Shown: positions 36,251 to 48,665 of the stretch, piece by piece
Numbering within the stretch: position 1 is the first letter of the stretch
Layout: each line of letters begins with the position of its first letter
Assembly: GCA_028455995.1 (NCBI GenBank)
Contig: JABELC010000001.1
Location: 1,290,501-1,354,500 of the forward strand
Length of the DNA: 64,000 nucleotides
Reading direction: 5' to 3'
Origin: Scleromitrula shiraiana
Lineage: Eukaryota; Ascomycota; Leotiomycetes; Helotiales; Sclerotiniaceae
The notes under the pieces: generated by a model
What the model was told of the DNA's origin: nothing
Seen by the model: only the letters and a program-made list of their open reading frames with translations
The model's database searches: none
Translations under genes and position numbers: made by a program

Positions 36251-36955
36251 TACTTAAAAGTTAAACTATTATTCGCCCCCTCATACACCACGCCCCGCAT
36301 ATATAACAAATTCTCAGAGATGCATCAAAACACCACTTATACCATCTCACCTCCATGTGCAATGCCGAACGATCCGATCATTCACTTACTTACTTACTTA
36401 TACATGGCGTTAGATGAGATATCAATTTGTTTTGTTGCATCATGTCTGGAATCCGAGGAAGCGTCATTTGTGGTTTAAAGGGATGGGATGGGATGTATGT
36501 AGGTGGCTTTGAATATACACGGATGGGTATTTCTATCCTCTCATCTCAATTATGATGTAATCTATCTATATTGCTTAAGCTATTTAGATCTTTTATCTCA
36601 ATTCTCTTCAGCGAAATCGCTTTTTTCAATACATCAATGCCAATCTTGCATCAAGTTGATTCCGGGACTGTCAATAGTTCATCATTTTCCGTTTAATTAA
36701 GAAAGCTTCAAACACCAAAGTCATATTCATGCAAATGGCAACAAAATGTAGATCGAGAGGACTTTTGTTTCATAACTAACTGGGTATCATACTATCTTTC
36801 CATCCATCCATCCATCCATCCATCTACACATAAAAACATCCATTCATTCCATATTTTACCACATAACCAAATCATCACCAACCCCACCGTCATTACAAAG
36901 GCCCGCTTTCCCTACCATCATAACTCGTTCATTTTAGACATGCTAAAGCAAATAT

Positions 36956-38685
36956 CTAAGATAACTTAGGAACTTCCTCAACTTCCTCGACTTTTCCGGC
37001 ATGATCAGTGCTACTGCCAAGTTTATCCTCTGGGTCCATCTCTCCTCTCTCAAGACGAGTAGCTCTCTTGTCAACCGATGTCTTCCAGGCTGGAGTACCA
37101 ATGAATCTGATACTTCCTGGTGTAGTATCATTGAAGATTTCCTCAACCTCCTCAAGGGGCTTTTGACTAGTTTCCGGGAAGAGGAAGAAAACATGGATAA
37201 GCATAGCAATACAGAAGACACCGAATACAATATAAACTTCCCATCTAATGTTGGCAAATGCAGGTGGAACGAAGTAAGCGAGAGCGAAGTTGAAAGCCCA
37301 GTTTGCAGAAGTAGCAAGTGCGACTGCCTTTCCACGAACTCGGAGTGGGTAGAGTTCAGATGGGTAGATCCATGAAACTGGTCCCCAAGTAGGGGCGTAG
37401 GTTGCAACGAAGAGATAGGTGCATGCAATGACTGCCTTCGATGGAGCCCCGGTAATGGAGATGGATTCTGCGGCTGTAGAAAATTGACCTTCGTATGGAA
37501 CCTTTCCGTATGTGGCCAAGACACCAGCATTGATGAAAAGCCAAAGTGCCATGAAGAAAGCTCCGAAGAGAAGAACAGGGCGACGACCGAGTTTGTCGAC
37601 CCAGATCAATCCAGGAACGGTCATGATAACGTTGATAATGTATTGAATCGATGAAGGTAGGAGAACACTGCTACCCAATCCAGCCATAGTGAAGATGTAA
37701 GTAATGTAGTACATCATAACGTTCATTCCAGTCAATTGAGACCAAATCTGGGTGAAGACACCAATGTGGGTACGGTTGATCATCTTAGGCGAGAGCAATT
37801 CCATATAGGTAACATCCGCGTTGGCTCGTTCGAATTCGACGACTTCTCTGATTTCCGCCATCTCTTTGACAACGAATGGAGAGTTGACATCGCCCTTTCC
37901 ATGAATAAGAGCTAAAACTTCAACTGCCTCCTCCCAACGATCATGCTTTGCGAGCCAACGTGGAGATTCTGGAAGGAAGAACAAAGCAGAGCAAAGGAAA
38001 ATGGCTGGAAGCATTTGGAGAGCCCATGGAACCCTGAATGCGGCGGTACCCTTGATGTAGGAGCATCCGTATGAGATGTAGAACATGATCAAGATACCCC
38101 AAGTGATAGCCCATTGTTGACATCCGACAAGTCTACCACGTTTTGATGGTGGGGCAACCTCGGTGATGTAAACAGGAACCTGGGCAGAGCAAATACCAAC
38201 AGAGATACCGTTGATGATACGACCAACAATCAACATTGGAATATTTTGTGAAGCGCAAACGATAATAGAACCAATGATCCTAGAAATGGTAGGTTAGCCT
38301 GAGCTTTTGACTGGATTAGAATATGATGTTACTCACCAGATAATGGAACCGATTTGAATTGATCTTTTCCTTCCCATGATGTCGGATAAATAACCAGAAA
38401 CAAGGGCACCAAGCCAACTTCCACCAGACATAGATGCAGTGATACCACCTATTCAAGATTAGTATTTGAATAGCCATGAACCGAGAATTCATATATATTC
38501 ATACCTTGAACGTTGGGCGCTGGACCTTGACATTTTCCATCTTTCATACCCTGTTGATCGAAGTAACATAGATAGGCATCTGTTGAGATAATTGCAGACA
38601 TAGACGAGACATCAAAACCAAACAAAGCACCACCAACCACAGACACAGCCGCGATGAAATAGACGTTTCCTATCACGAGCCCCAT
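36956..38685 (-). CDS. MFS hexose transporter (high-affinity glucose transporter type)
   Basis: Three exons on the minus strand: 38685-38505, 38448-38337, 38279-36956 (1617 nt, 538 aa). It is a plasma-membrane sugar/H+ symporter of the major facilitator superfamily with twelve predicted membrane spans. Sugar-porter signatures appear in order: GALFGFDVSSMSAI in TM1, LVSGYLSDIMGRKRS (loop 2-3), GRIINGISVGICSAQVPVY, PESPRWL after TM6, QIWSQLTGMNVMMYY in TM7, DKLGRRPVLL, and PETSQKPLEEVEEIF at the end of TM12. The early TDAYLCYFDQQG segment is typical of the fungal glucose transporter group. The C-terminal tail is short and acidic. It is divergent from the DUF7053-like gene across a 3-kb intergenic region. 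Exact substrate specificity cannot be read from sequence. Confidence 0.92.
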
Positions 38686-40249
38686 GTTGTAAGAGGTGTT
38701 GGTTAAGTCAATCGAGTCTTTTGTGTTCAGACCACAAAATAAATATTGAAGAGAGAAGTGATGGATGGATGATAGAAGTAGTTGACTACTACAAGTTGAT
38801 AGGGAATGATTGAATGTCTAAGAAAAAGTAGATCGACAGTAGGTCCTCGCAGCTCTTTATAGAAAAAGAGTTAAGATTGAGATGGGCGGCTTAAGTTGGA
38901 CTGGGGTAATAATGGAGTATGAACAGGACCACAATTCGGATAGAGAATCTGGAGATTTCTGGAGACTGGAGAGCGAAAGTTGGAAAGAAGGGCCGAATTA
39001 TCAGAATTAATGGGCCTTCCGAATCGTTCATTCTGTTCTTTCTAGCCCACTTACTGACCTACTAGGCAAGTAGCTATTCCCGTATTCTGTAAAGATCATG
39101 TATGGATGTACATGACGAGATGGTTGGTACTTTCCCCGCCTTCTCTTACGCGGTTACTCGGAATCAAAATCGCGACTCCTCAAAGTAGTGGTGGGATAAG
39201 ATAATGATTGCAGTATTTCTTAAATCATCGGAAATATATGAACAATGATTCGAGAAATATGAGAGAATGGGAATAGCACCTTGCACTAAACCACGGCACA
39301 GTTGCCAATCTACTCTGATCTCTACACGATACACGAAGGATGAAGTGTATGAGATTCATGGCTGTGTGTAATTTACCTTGCAAGGTCTTTCATACTCAGC
39401 GTATACACGCACCGAGTCATTAGAGCATGGGTAGCTCGTATGTATGGCATGGTATCGAAGAGTAGTATGGCACTAAGTTAATAGGAAGTAACAAAGTTAC
39501 CCAGAAAAAGGTGGACATGAATCTTTTGATCGACAAAAAGTTTCCTCATGTCAAATGCCAAGAAAAAAGTGGGAAGCAAGACGAAAGGCCGGTGAGGGTT
39601 GGTTCGTGGAGATTGGGGGGGGGGGGTTGAGGTTGGGGGTGAGAGTGAGAGTGGGTGAACTTGGTGATTGGGGAAATGCTAATATCCTACCTTTTCATAA
39701 TGGTTGTTAATGAGTCCACAATAAAGAGTCCACTTGATTATAGTTATTAGTTCTACAACCACTTCTACGGTAAAAGTTTGTACCATACTTCTCCATACAA
39801 CGTTTTGATCCTACCCAAATCTCCCTTGGATAACCCTTAATGCTACCTTACAAACCTATGTCTATCACCTACTACCCATAAACTTCCTACTCAAGAGTAT
39901 GATGTAACTATAAAAAGACATAACGTTAATTCAATATCGATATCGATTTGAGGTTTTACCGCCGATGAATTCTTGATGTAAGACATAAACAAGCATTTTT
40001 CCAAGATTCATGGGGAATATGACGTTAGTGTATGCAATCTCCTGTGCTCCTTGGCCTGTCTGGCGAGACGCCTCTTTTTGCGCCTCTTCCGAAGCGCTTC
40101 TTTAAATATAGATAGATAGATAGAGCATTGGAGAACAGAAAACTTTTGGGGCTCAATTTTAGGTATAACAAGCCTTTCTCCATGGAATAATTTTTCCATT
40201 AGATGATTAGTGGAACCTTTTCCCCACACGATAGTTATGCTATCAAACT

Positions 40250-40271
40250 TCTTTCTTTTTCTCTTTCTCTT

Positions 40272-40318
<47 letters not shown>

Positions 40319-40348
40319 CTCCTTCTCTCTCTTTCTCTTTCTCTCTCT

Positions 40349-40387
<39 letters not shown>
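40250..40387. repeat. CT-rich polypyrimidine tract
   Basis: About 138 nt of almost pure C and T (TTTCTC and TC units ending in (CT)n). Such mirror-like tracts can form triplex DNA. Confidence 0.9.
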
Positions 40388-40476
40388 CCAGCGCTTATCA
40401 TTGAAGACGGTGAGGATGAAGCCGAGGCATGTTAGTTCTACAGATATGTAACAATTTCAAAGATATCGGAATTTAG

Positions 40477-40526
40477 ATATGTTCATATGTTCATATGTTC
40501 ATATGTTCATATGTTCATATGTTCAT
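40477..40526. repeat. ATATGTTC 8-bp array
   Basis: Six tandem copies of ATATGTTC with almost no variation. Confidence 0.9.
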
Positions 40527-40583
40527 GGATAGGAGATATGTCGTTGGGGGAGTACTACCCGTTGGTTGTGGATACAATTTTCT

Positions 40584-40658
40584 TCCTTCTCTTCTTTTCT
40601 CTTCTTTTCTCTTCTTTTCTCTTCTCTTCTCTTCTCTTCTCTTCTCTTCTCTTCTCTT
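40584..40658. repeat. CTTCT/CTTTTCT array
   Basis: Polypyrimidine repeat changing from TCTTCTTTTC units to a pure TCTTC pentamer. Confidence 0.85.
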
Positions 40659-40940
40659 ATTTTGATATTGTGATCATCTATGAGAGATTTTGGGGAAGAT
40701 TCGTTTACTGTCTTTTGTCTAACAGGAGTTTTCTCGGTTTGTAACGGTACACATACTTTTAATGAAATCGTAGATTTAGATTACTTGGTTGTTGTACCGA
40801 GTAAGAATTTTTGATTTTACGAAGAGCCATGAATCAACTGCAATGAACGAAAGTTTTCAAGTTCTCCACAGTCATAATTATTCAAATCCTTGTTTAGGGC
40901 GCATGGCATGGACTTTATGGAGCCTGGAGGACGCTGTGGG

Positions 40941-40993
40941 GACTCCAGTCACTCCAGTTACTCCAGTCACTCCAGTCACTCCAGTCACTCCAC
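40941..40993. repeat. CACTCCAGT 9-bp array
   Basis: Nearly six copies of a 9-bp unit, with single-base changes at the first position. Because the unit is a multiple of three, every frame stays open through it, giving Ser/His or Thr/Pro/Val repeats. That explains the overlapping ORFs here on both strands. Confidence 0.9.
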
Positions 40994-41684
40994 AGACAGT
41001 ATAGTCATAGACCGAGGTTATTTTGTTATTATGGGTAAAATTGACAACGAAACATTGAACAAGTATAAGATATATCTCAAAATCATCTCTTGTGAGCAAA
41101 AAATAGGGGTCCCAAAAGTTCTAGATTCTAACAAAAGAATCAACATTTATTACTAACACTTGCCCTTTCCTCGTCATATAATAAAGAAATCCCAATCTCG
41201 GAATCTCATATCCGGTATTGAATACGGGTAAAGAACTTATCCACCCCCCCCCCGGGTCCACTCGTCAAAATTACAAACATGAATCGATAATTCTAGACGA
41301 CAATAAGAAGAACCACAGATCTCTAAATTTTTGGCCAGAGTATCAAAGAAACAAATTTCCAAACATGAATAGGGTTTGAAATCCTTTGGTAAGTACATAC
41401 ATGTAAGTCAGAATTCTATTTCATCTCTTGTTTTGCAGCAAAGTAAGTCAGGATACGTAAGAAAGTAGGTAGGTAGGTAGGTTCATTAATATTGAAACCA
41501 TTGGCGTTACAAACTCAAATTGGAGCTTCGTCCTCACTACATCCTTCAAGATGATAATCACGACAACATTCAAAACCTTAAGAAATCGATTTGCCAGCAA
41601 GAAGAAATCGATAACAAATTCTAGCTGCTAAAGAGAGATTGCTCTGTTTTTTATCAATTACCGCCATTTAATCAATCATCAATC

Positions 41685-42439
41685 ATGTCCTGTAAGTTCC
41701 GCCTCCCCAAATTCTCATCAAGCACCTCCCTCTACCTCTTCGACCTCTCTCAAAACCATACAATTAACAAATCTCCCTTCTAGTCCTAACAACCACCCAC
41801 CAAACTAGTGTCAGCAAGCCCATCCCCTCCCACATCCCCCTCCAATCCGTCCTCCAACTCCTGCACAACCACCCCAAAATGATCAGTCTAAACCCGCTCG
41901 TAACCAGCAAAACGCTCCTCGTCCCCACGCACTCAGACCACCGCACCAATTCCGCCTCCCAAAATTTCTTCCGCAACGAACCTCCCTCTCTCCAACCCAC
42001 CGCAACCCATAAATGCGAAATCTGGGAAATCCACGACGACCTCTCCGCCGCCAAGGAAACAGACGCCGAAGGCAACGGGGGCGGCTGGAGAGGCTCCTGG
42101 GCGTCAAGGTTCATACCTAATAAAATCGTTTATGAGAGTAGTATGATGGATGTGGAGGGTGGGATGGATAGTATTACGCATGCGCCGATGGGGGTGCATA
42201 GTGTAACGAGATGGCGGGTGGAGGAAGTGGGGGATGGGAAGGGGGGATTGGTTTTGGAGGAGAAGGGAGAGGTTAGGGCGAGTAGGTTTCTGATGGGGTT
42301 TATTAGGACGACGTTGCAGGAGAGTCATGATAAGTTGGTGAGGGATTTCATGGAGGTTTTGATTAGGGAGGTGGAGGGGGGTGGGGATGGGGATGGGAAG
42401 GAAGGGGGGAAACTTAATGGCTCTGAAAAGTTGAGGTGA
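41685..42439 (+). CDS. DUF7053-like fungal protein with a 7-nt first coding exon
   Basis: Two coding exons, 41685-41691 (ATGTCCT) and 41784-42439, total 663 nt (220 aa); the 92-nt intron has a GTAAGT donor and TTCTAG acceptor. It begins MSFLTTTHQTSVSKPIPSHI and has an alpha/beta pattern with SVLQLLHNHPKMISLNPLV, CEIWEIHD and MDSITHAPMGVHSVTRWRV. I associate this with the fungal DUF7053 family, which looks like a START/polyketide-cyclase-type fold; no enzymatic role is known to me. There is no signal peptide or membrane segment. The coding strand is strongly C-rich to about 42110 and abruptly G-rich after it. Without the tiny exon the protein would have to start internally and lose its conserved N-terminus. 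Confidence 0.75.
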
Positions 42440-43551
42440 GATTGTGAAGATGGCAATGATAGATATTGGCGTAGATATTGGCGTTATGGAGTATCCAACA
42501 ATGTGTAAATCGGGCTAGATCTTCGTGGGTTAGTGAATAAGATGAAAGGATCTCAATTTTTATACTACAAATCATAGAAGCAATAGAGAAAGAATACACA
42601 AACACACACACATACATATACACATATATACAACATCACATACATCACCATATCCGAACCAAGCAATGAAAATCCACATAACCAGACGAACCCCCAGCAA
42701 TACCTGAAACCATAACATATCAACCAACCATCGTCAGAGTTCTCAACTACCATTTAAATCTGCATTTCTCTTAACCTTGTTCCATTCACTCGAAGAGTTC
42801 ACTCAGATTCACTTCACAGTAATCCAATCCAATCCAATCCAATCCAATCCAATGAGGTACGACTCACTTCAAAGATAATTTCTAAAGCCTTTTCTTTCAC
42901 AGGGCACAGCACAGGACAAGACTATTCACCCACCTATCCTATCCGTATCCACCCATAATCCAACCCACATACATACATGCATACATACATACATACATAC
43001 ATGCAAGAAAGAAACATCGAATTCACTAGCACACATACCCCTCCCTCCCTCCATCTATCCATCTATCCATCTGACCCCCTCCTTCCCAATCCTATCTATC
43101 TACGCAAGAACATAATCTATTCATTCATCTATGTATTCAGTTACTTCCCTCCCCTTCCCTTTCCCTTCTCCTTTCCTTTCCCTTCCAAACAAACAAATAA
43201 ATAAACAAATAAACAAATAACCCCTCTCAAGATATTAAGCCCCAGGGCGCCATTTTCCTAACCTATCTTTTATCATTATCATTATTATCATACCATACCA
43301 TACCAAACCATACCATACCAAACTATATCGAACAAAACAAAACAAAACAAAACAAAACAATTAACTATCTATCTACTATATTATATACACACACACATAC
43401 AAATTTCACATTTCACATTTCAAATTTCACAATCACAAAAACCAAACCTCTACAAACCATATTTTTGAAACTTTTTGAAACTTTTTTTAATTAATTAATA
43501 GATAGATAGATAGATAGATATTCTAGCTACATGGTTGCGGTGTCTGTATCT

Positions 43552-43592
43552 CAACTACCACTACCACTACCACTACCACTTCCACTACCACT
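43552..43592. repeat. ACTACC hexamer array
   Basis: About seven ACTACC units, the last ones changed to ACTTCC. Confidence 0.85.
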
Positions 43593-43631
43593 TCCATTTG
43601 CAGGAGAATATTATTGGTATTTAATTCCCAA

Positions 43632-43686
43632 TCCTAGTCGTAGTCCTAGTCGTAGTCCTAGTCGTAGTCCTAGTCGTAGTCCTAGT
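43632..43686. repeat. 12-bp TCCTAGTCGTAG array
   Basis: About four and a half copies of a 12-bp unit made of two alternating 6-mers (TCCTAG and TCGTAG). Confidence 0.9.
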
Positions 43687-44809
43687 TCCATTTCCGATTC
43701 AATTCAATCCAATCCATTCATGCACTCGTCATAGTCCATCAAATAATTCAATTCGATTCAAGTCAATTCATTCCGCAATAGTAAAAATAACATCCACTCC
43801 CCATCCCAATATCCTATCCTATCCTATCCTATCCTATCCTACCCCATCCCATCCAATCCCATCCTATCCCATCCAATCCGGTCCATCCAATCCAGCCAAT
43901 CCTATCTCCATAATTTTTGTTGAATCTGAAGAAAAGAACAGAAAAGAAAAGAAGAATGAAAAATCGAATATCCGCTTGTTTTCCCCATCCATCCATCCAT
44001 CCATCCATCCATCCATCCTTTTGGCCCATTCGATTCGATTCATTCATCCATCCATCATCATCAATCCCATAAACCATTAAAATCAACGCCCACACACCAA
44101 CCGGCTTGATCCGATAGAACGACCACAGCAACTCGTTCAATCTCTTCGCCTCTTTAACCCCACTAGACTTTCATCAACAAAAACCAGGCCATATCGCATA
44201 AACGGTCGTCAAATGAACTGAACAATAAAAGGAAAGGAAGAAAGATAAGAAACAAGGAAAATAAAAGATAAAGGTTGACACCCGCCCCAAAAGAGAGAAT
44301 ACGCCGATTCTGAACCATTCCTAAGCCTGTCCCAAAAAAAGAGAAAACCCAAAAAGATAGATATAACCAATATGGAATATTCAGAATGAACATTCCCAAG
44401 TCCAGAAATCTGTAAAAGCACGGTGTAAAACGATTGATAGCGGTTGTAAAAATGTTATAATTAAACGATGTCCATGGGAACGTGAATGCTTGGTGTTTTG
44501 TATGCGCAAAGTTAATGGAAATTCATCATGAAATTTGATATCATTTGTAAGTGCTGTCCTTAAAATCGCTTGGGTTATGTATATGTATGCTGAATGGGAA
44601 ATTCCTGACCCATATGTACTTCGAAACCAGGGCAAAAAGAGATTGTTCTAATTGCCAAACTTTTTACAAAAAGGATCGGTGGTCGATATATTAGAAAAAT
44701 TGCTTTTGCCGTACATCCTGTGATGGAAACCTTTGTTCTCCTTTGTTGTATTAATGGAATTGCATTTTCGACCAAGAACTTTTCATGCAGAACTTCGTTC
44801 GGGATATCT

Positions 44810-47800
44810 TTATTCTCGCTGAGAAATAGAGCTTTCTGCTCGTGCCCGCATATGATTTGCCTGTGTCTCTAGACTTCGCGCCATAAGATGTGCCACTATG
44901 GTATATTAGTATTTAGGCATGCTAACGATAGATATTCAAAACTAACCAGGCCAAACGGCAGCTTTATCGAGCATATAAGCAGTAACTCTCAATATCTTAC
45001 CACCATATCCACAACCATCGCTTCCGCTCAGTCTCTGTGCTGCATTTGTTTGGGCAACGTTTCCAAGACCTGCTAATTCAAAATTCATCTTGATTTCGGC
45101 ACTATTCAGAACCTCCTGAATTTTTTGCAAGAGCTTGCAATCTTCTTCCTCAAGTAACATAATTCCAGGTATTTGGGTAAGATCAATATCGTCCTGACCC
45201 AAAATTCCCAAGAAGCGTCCAACACGCTCTTGAACAGTAGCTACCCATTCAGCTAGAACTTGCGCACAATCGAATGCACACATTGCTGACTGAAGAGGAA
45301 GTTCGCGTGAGGTGAAGTCTGCAAATGTAACGCCTAACTTGTCCGACATCGAGAGAGAGTCCGCGGCATAGAAAGCAGCCTTTCGAAGATGACGTTCGCG
45401 CTTCGAAGTTGAGCCTGGAGAGACATGGGTCTGATTCTGTGACATTCTCGAGTTGTTGAATTCGGGGGAAGAATTTGAGGTCGTGGGAGAGTCAAAGACA
45501 GAACTTGTAGCCGACATATCCGAGGGGTCTGTAGAATCCGTGTTAGAGCTAGGAGAATGCTCCGCATGTTGAATTATCTCGCTTCCTCTGGAAAGTTCTT
45601 CTGCCATACCATCAAAATCACGCTGCCAAAACTTTTCCTTTGATCTGGAAAGATTCACAAAGAGTCGAACGTATGCCAAATCGAGGAGCGGAATACTGTC
45701 TGCAGATAAAGGTCCAAGTCCGAATGGATTAGGTCGTTCCAAACTGTGTTGGGGATTACTTGCCCACGCAGCCTGCCAAGCCTTAAGAGCAGGCTCGATA
45801 TGTCGATGCATTTTCTCGGTCTCCTCGTTGGTCCAAATCTTACTATGATGCCTTTGCCGGGTTTCCCACTAAATCTTGGGTCAGTATAAATTTAAAGGGA
45901 GGGGAGTATAAGTGGAAATATCTTGCGCGTCAGTCATATGAACGAGATCAACTCACGATGTAATTGTGAAGCGCATTAATCAAAATTAAGCATCCAAAGG
46001 TACTTGGCATAAGATCGCTGGGAGGTAGTTCGGTTGCACCATAGTTGCCATTTATTGACTGATTTGGGTGCTGAGCCTGATGATGTTGCTGCCTCTCACT
46101 GGTTTTGAGAAGTTCACCCAGTGCTTCGTGGAAAGTGGTCTGATTAAGAGAGGCCATTCTCGCACCACCTTTAGCATAAAACCCACTAGCCGAGTCGACC
46201 GACCAGAACTCCTCGTGGCAGGGCAGCTCCAAGAAAACTTCAGAATTGGTCAAGGCGGGTGTGGCATTGTAAGCAGACACAAGAAGGCTAGACATAATAA
46301 AGACTGCGTAGAGAGTTCGCTTTCTTTCTTCAGCCGCCTTCCAGTTATACCACTCTTGTTGTTCGTCTGGTATTTCTGTCCTAATATTGTCACTCAATAC
46401 GTAATCTTCATCAGCCATGTGTACATCCTGTTGGGCTCCGTTTTCAGAATGTGCAGATTTGATCAAATCAGCAGCTCTAGCTAGGCTTACTAAAGCCGCA
46501 CAATGAGTGCTAGCAATATCTGCTGCCGTCTTGTCTCCACAGTTGTGACCATAAACAATATTCAACATCATCGACTGAACAAGCCATACCGGGGCCGGGG
46601 CGTTAACAGCACTTTCAGGGAGTTTCGAGCCATAATCTGCCGAGATTCTGTGATGATTAGCCTTGTGCACGTCGGCCTTGCGTCGTTCCTCTAGGTAAAG
46701 TTGTAGCATTTTCTTCGCTTGCTCAAATATATCTCTAGATACCTGATGGTCCATTTCATACAATGCACCAATGGCAGCCATAGAAAGAATGAGACATCCA
46801 CGCCCTCCGACCCAGCCAGCAACGCCTCTGCTATCACCAGAATATGACGGGACATCAAAAGATAGCGTTGGGATGTGCAAGAATGGTAGGTGTGGATGGA
46901 AGTAGCGAATGTATGCACCAACATATCGTTGAAGATCCGAGGTGCTCGGGAGCAACCTAGCACCTTCGCTGATACTATTTGCTCGACCCGAGAACCGTGG
47001 GGATATAGGAGAAGAACTGATGGAAGGAATCGAATGTTTCCGTGCTCCATAGCTTGTACACTGAGCAAGAACAGCCAGCAATGCTTGTCGGGTGGATTCC
47101 GTTATCGTCGACATAGGTAAAGTGTTGTGAATGCTACCCGTCATCGATATTGGTGTTTCTGGACCTAAAGTCAATGAAGGATGGAACCCTTGTGTGGTGG
47201 TAAGTCCTGGCAACACAGAAGGGCTCAGAGAATTCATAGATGGAGGTGGAGTAGAATAATAAGGATCATTTACATGTTTCTGCGGTAAAGTGTGTGGAGA
47301 CATAGCGTTTCCATTCATCAAATCAGGGAAGCTAGGATTTCCAAGGTCCATGGCGAATGGGTTTGAAGTCATCAGAGGAGGCCCCATCATCGAATTCCAC
47401 ATAGATACCGAACTAGTGACTGGATTGTTCGAACCATCCAGCATGACCTCACTAATACCACTCTGACTAGCAGTACTGATAGCTGAGGGTGAGGATCCAT
47501 CAATTGCGTTCTCATTCGCGCCATCAAAGGACATCTGGTGTCCGAATTCATTCATCCAGTCAAAGTTCTCTTCCAATGGCTGATTTGGCGTTAGATCTTG
47601 GAAAGCTTGATGGTAGGGAGATTGAGAATCAATTGCCATTGCTGGTGGCGAATCATTATAATGCAATGCATTAGGGTTGATGGTAGAGCCGCCAGGAGGA
47701 AACATGAAATCGTCCATGTTGAAGTCGTTATTATTGAAACCGCCAACAACTGGAGCAGTTCGCAATCCACCCGAATAATCTATGTGATTGAAGCCATTGG

Positions 47801-48665
47801 TTTCGAGTTTCGGAAGTGCATGGCCAATACCACGCTGAATCATTGCAACTGACATCCCACCAAAACCATAGTCATTCTGCATTGGAAGACCGGCAAGACT
47901 GGGATGGCGGCTGTGTCCATGTATAGGTCCATGTCCATGCCCATGACCGTGGCCTGGAGCCATAGCATTTCTGGCCGTGTTGGCTGTTGCCTGCGCCATC
48001 AATTGCATGTGAGCTCCATCGACATGACTAATTGTGTTCGCTCTGGGTCTCATAGATGCTGTTCCCGCAGTTGAATTGGCAATGGATCCTTTACGCACTC
48101 TCCCAGGTCCACCAGGAGTTGTACTCGCTGCCGCACTGTCTCGACGATTCCTCGGCTTTAGAGAAGGAGTTGTTGTCGAGTGTAGCTTCTGCTGATGTCG
48201 CAGTAACAGATCTCGGCGCGCAAAACATCTTGAGCAATCAGGGCATTCGAATGGCTTCTCTTTCGTGTGCGATCTTTCGTGACGCTTAAGATGTTCCAAA
48301 CGAGCAAAGGATCTCTGACAGGTAGTACAAACATGTGGTCGAGGCTTATCGGTTTTAGGTGGGGGAAAGTTATTGGCAGGCTTGGATGTATTATTTGTTA
48401 TTGGGGTAGTAATTGGAGTGGTAGTTATTGGGGTAGCTATTGAAAGCCGTCAGCAATGATTGTCATCATGGTAAGAAAGAGCCAGATGTAACAGAGTGAG
48501 CAAGAAATTGAGGTTGAGGATTGTTTTAAAAATGATTGTTCTCTTACCATGTTCACCACTATTCATCCCACCATTCGATCTAACATTCGGTTCGGTAACG
48601 ATAGGTGATATTGCCGTAGGCATATCAAGCGTTTGCTGTAGATGGTTTGGTGATTCGTCCAGCAT
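44810..48665 (-). CDS. C2H2 zinc-finger transcription factor, AmdX/Adr1-like
   Basis: Four coding exons on the minus strand: 48665-48548, 48436-45957, 45868-44947, 44895-44810 (3606 nt, 1201 aa). A nuclear regulator with two tandem C2H2 fingers near residues 70-121: CTTCQRSFARLEHLKRHERSH and CPDCSRCFARRDLLLRHQQ, the pair and spacing seen in Aspergillus AmdX and yeast Adr1, which control alternative carbon/nitrogen source use. A long Asn/Pro/Met-rich middle follows, including a GHGHGHGP histidine-glycine run. A helical C-terminal half resembles the fungal-specific transcription factor domain (RYFHPHLPFLHIPTL, GCLILSMAAIGALYEM, WLVQSMMLNIVYGHNCG). The last, 29-residue coding exon (AHLMARSLETQAN) is easily missed. 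The donors are GTAAGA, GTGAGT and GTTAGT. The exact orthologue is uncertain between amdX and related factors. Confidence 0.85.

Larger units (their letters stand above)
34472..36955. other. Intergenic between convergent LAS1 and hexose transporter genes
   Basis: About 2.5 kb at a convergent gene pair. Contains a 22-nt C tract at 36084-36105, six CGATAA units at about 36213-36250, TTAC repeats at 36385-36400 and CCAT repeats at 36800-36824. Open frames are short and have no recognisable domain. Confidence 0.5.
38686..41684. promoter_or_regulatory. 3-kb divergent upstream region (hexose transporter / DUF7053-like gene)
   Basis: Promoter DNA of the transporter on one side and of the DUF7053-like gene on the other. 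Between about 40.2 and 41.0 kb it carries a CT-rich tract, an ATATGTTC array, a CTTCT array and a 9-bp array (listed separately). Open frames over these repeats are artefacts. Confidence 0.5.
42440..44809. other. Microsatellite-dense convergent intergenic region
   Basis: About 2.4 kb between convergent genes with an exceptional run of different short tandem repeats: AATCC (42820-42853), ACAT (42967-43002), CCATA (43288-43320), AAAAC (43330-43361), GATA (43498-43520), ACTACC, a 12-mer, TATCC (43808-43840) and ATCC (43986-44018). No gene supported. The last 400 bp is repeat-poor and probably the 3' UTR of the transcription factor gene. Confidence 0.6.

Noticed and set aside
40203..40451. ORFs with alternating Ser, Leu and Phe repeats
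   Set aside because: They translate a polypyrimidine tract in all three frames, so the open frames are compositional.
40789..41156. Overlapping ORFs on both strands with Ser-His, Thr-Pro-Val or Gly-Val-Thr repeats
   Set aside because: The 9-bp CACTCCAGT array keeps all frames open. No coding signal outside it.
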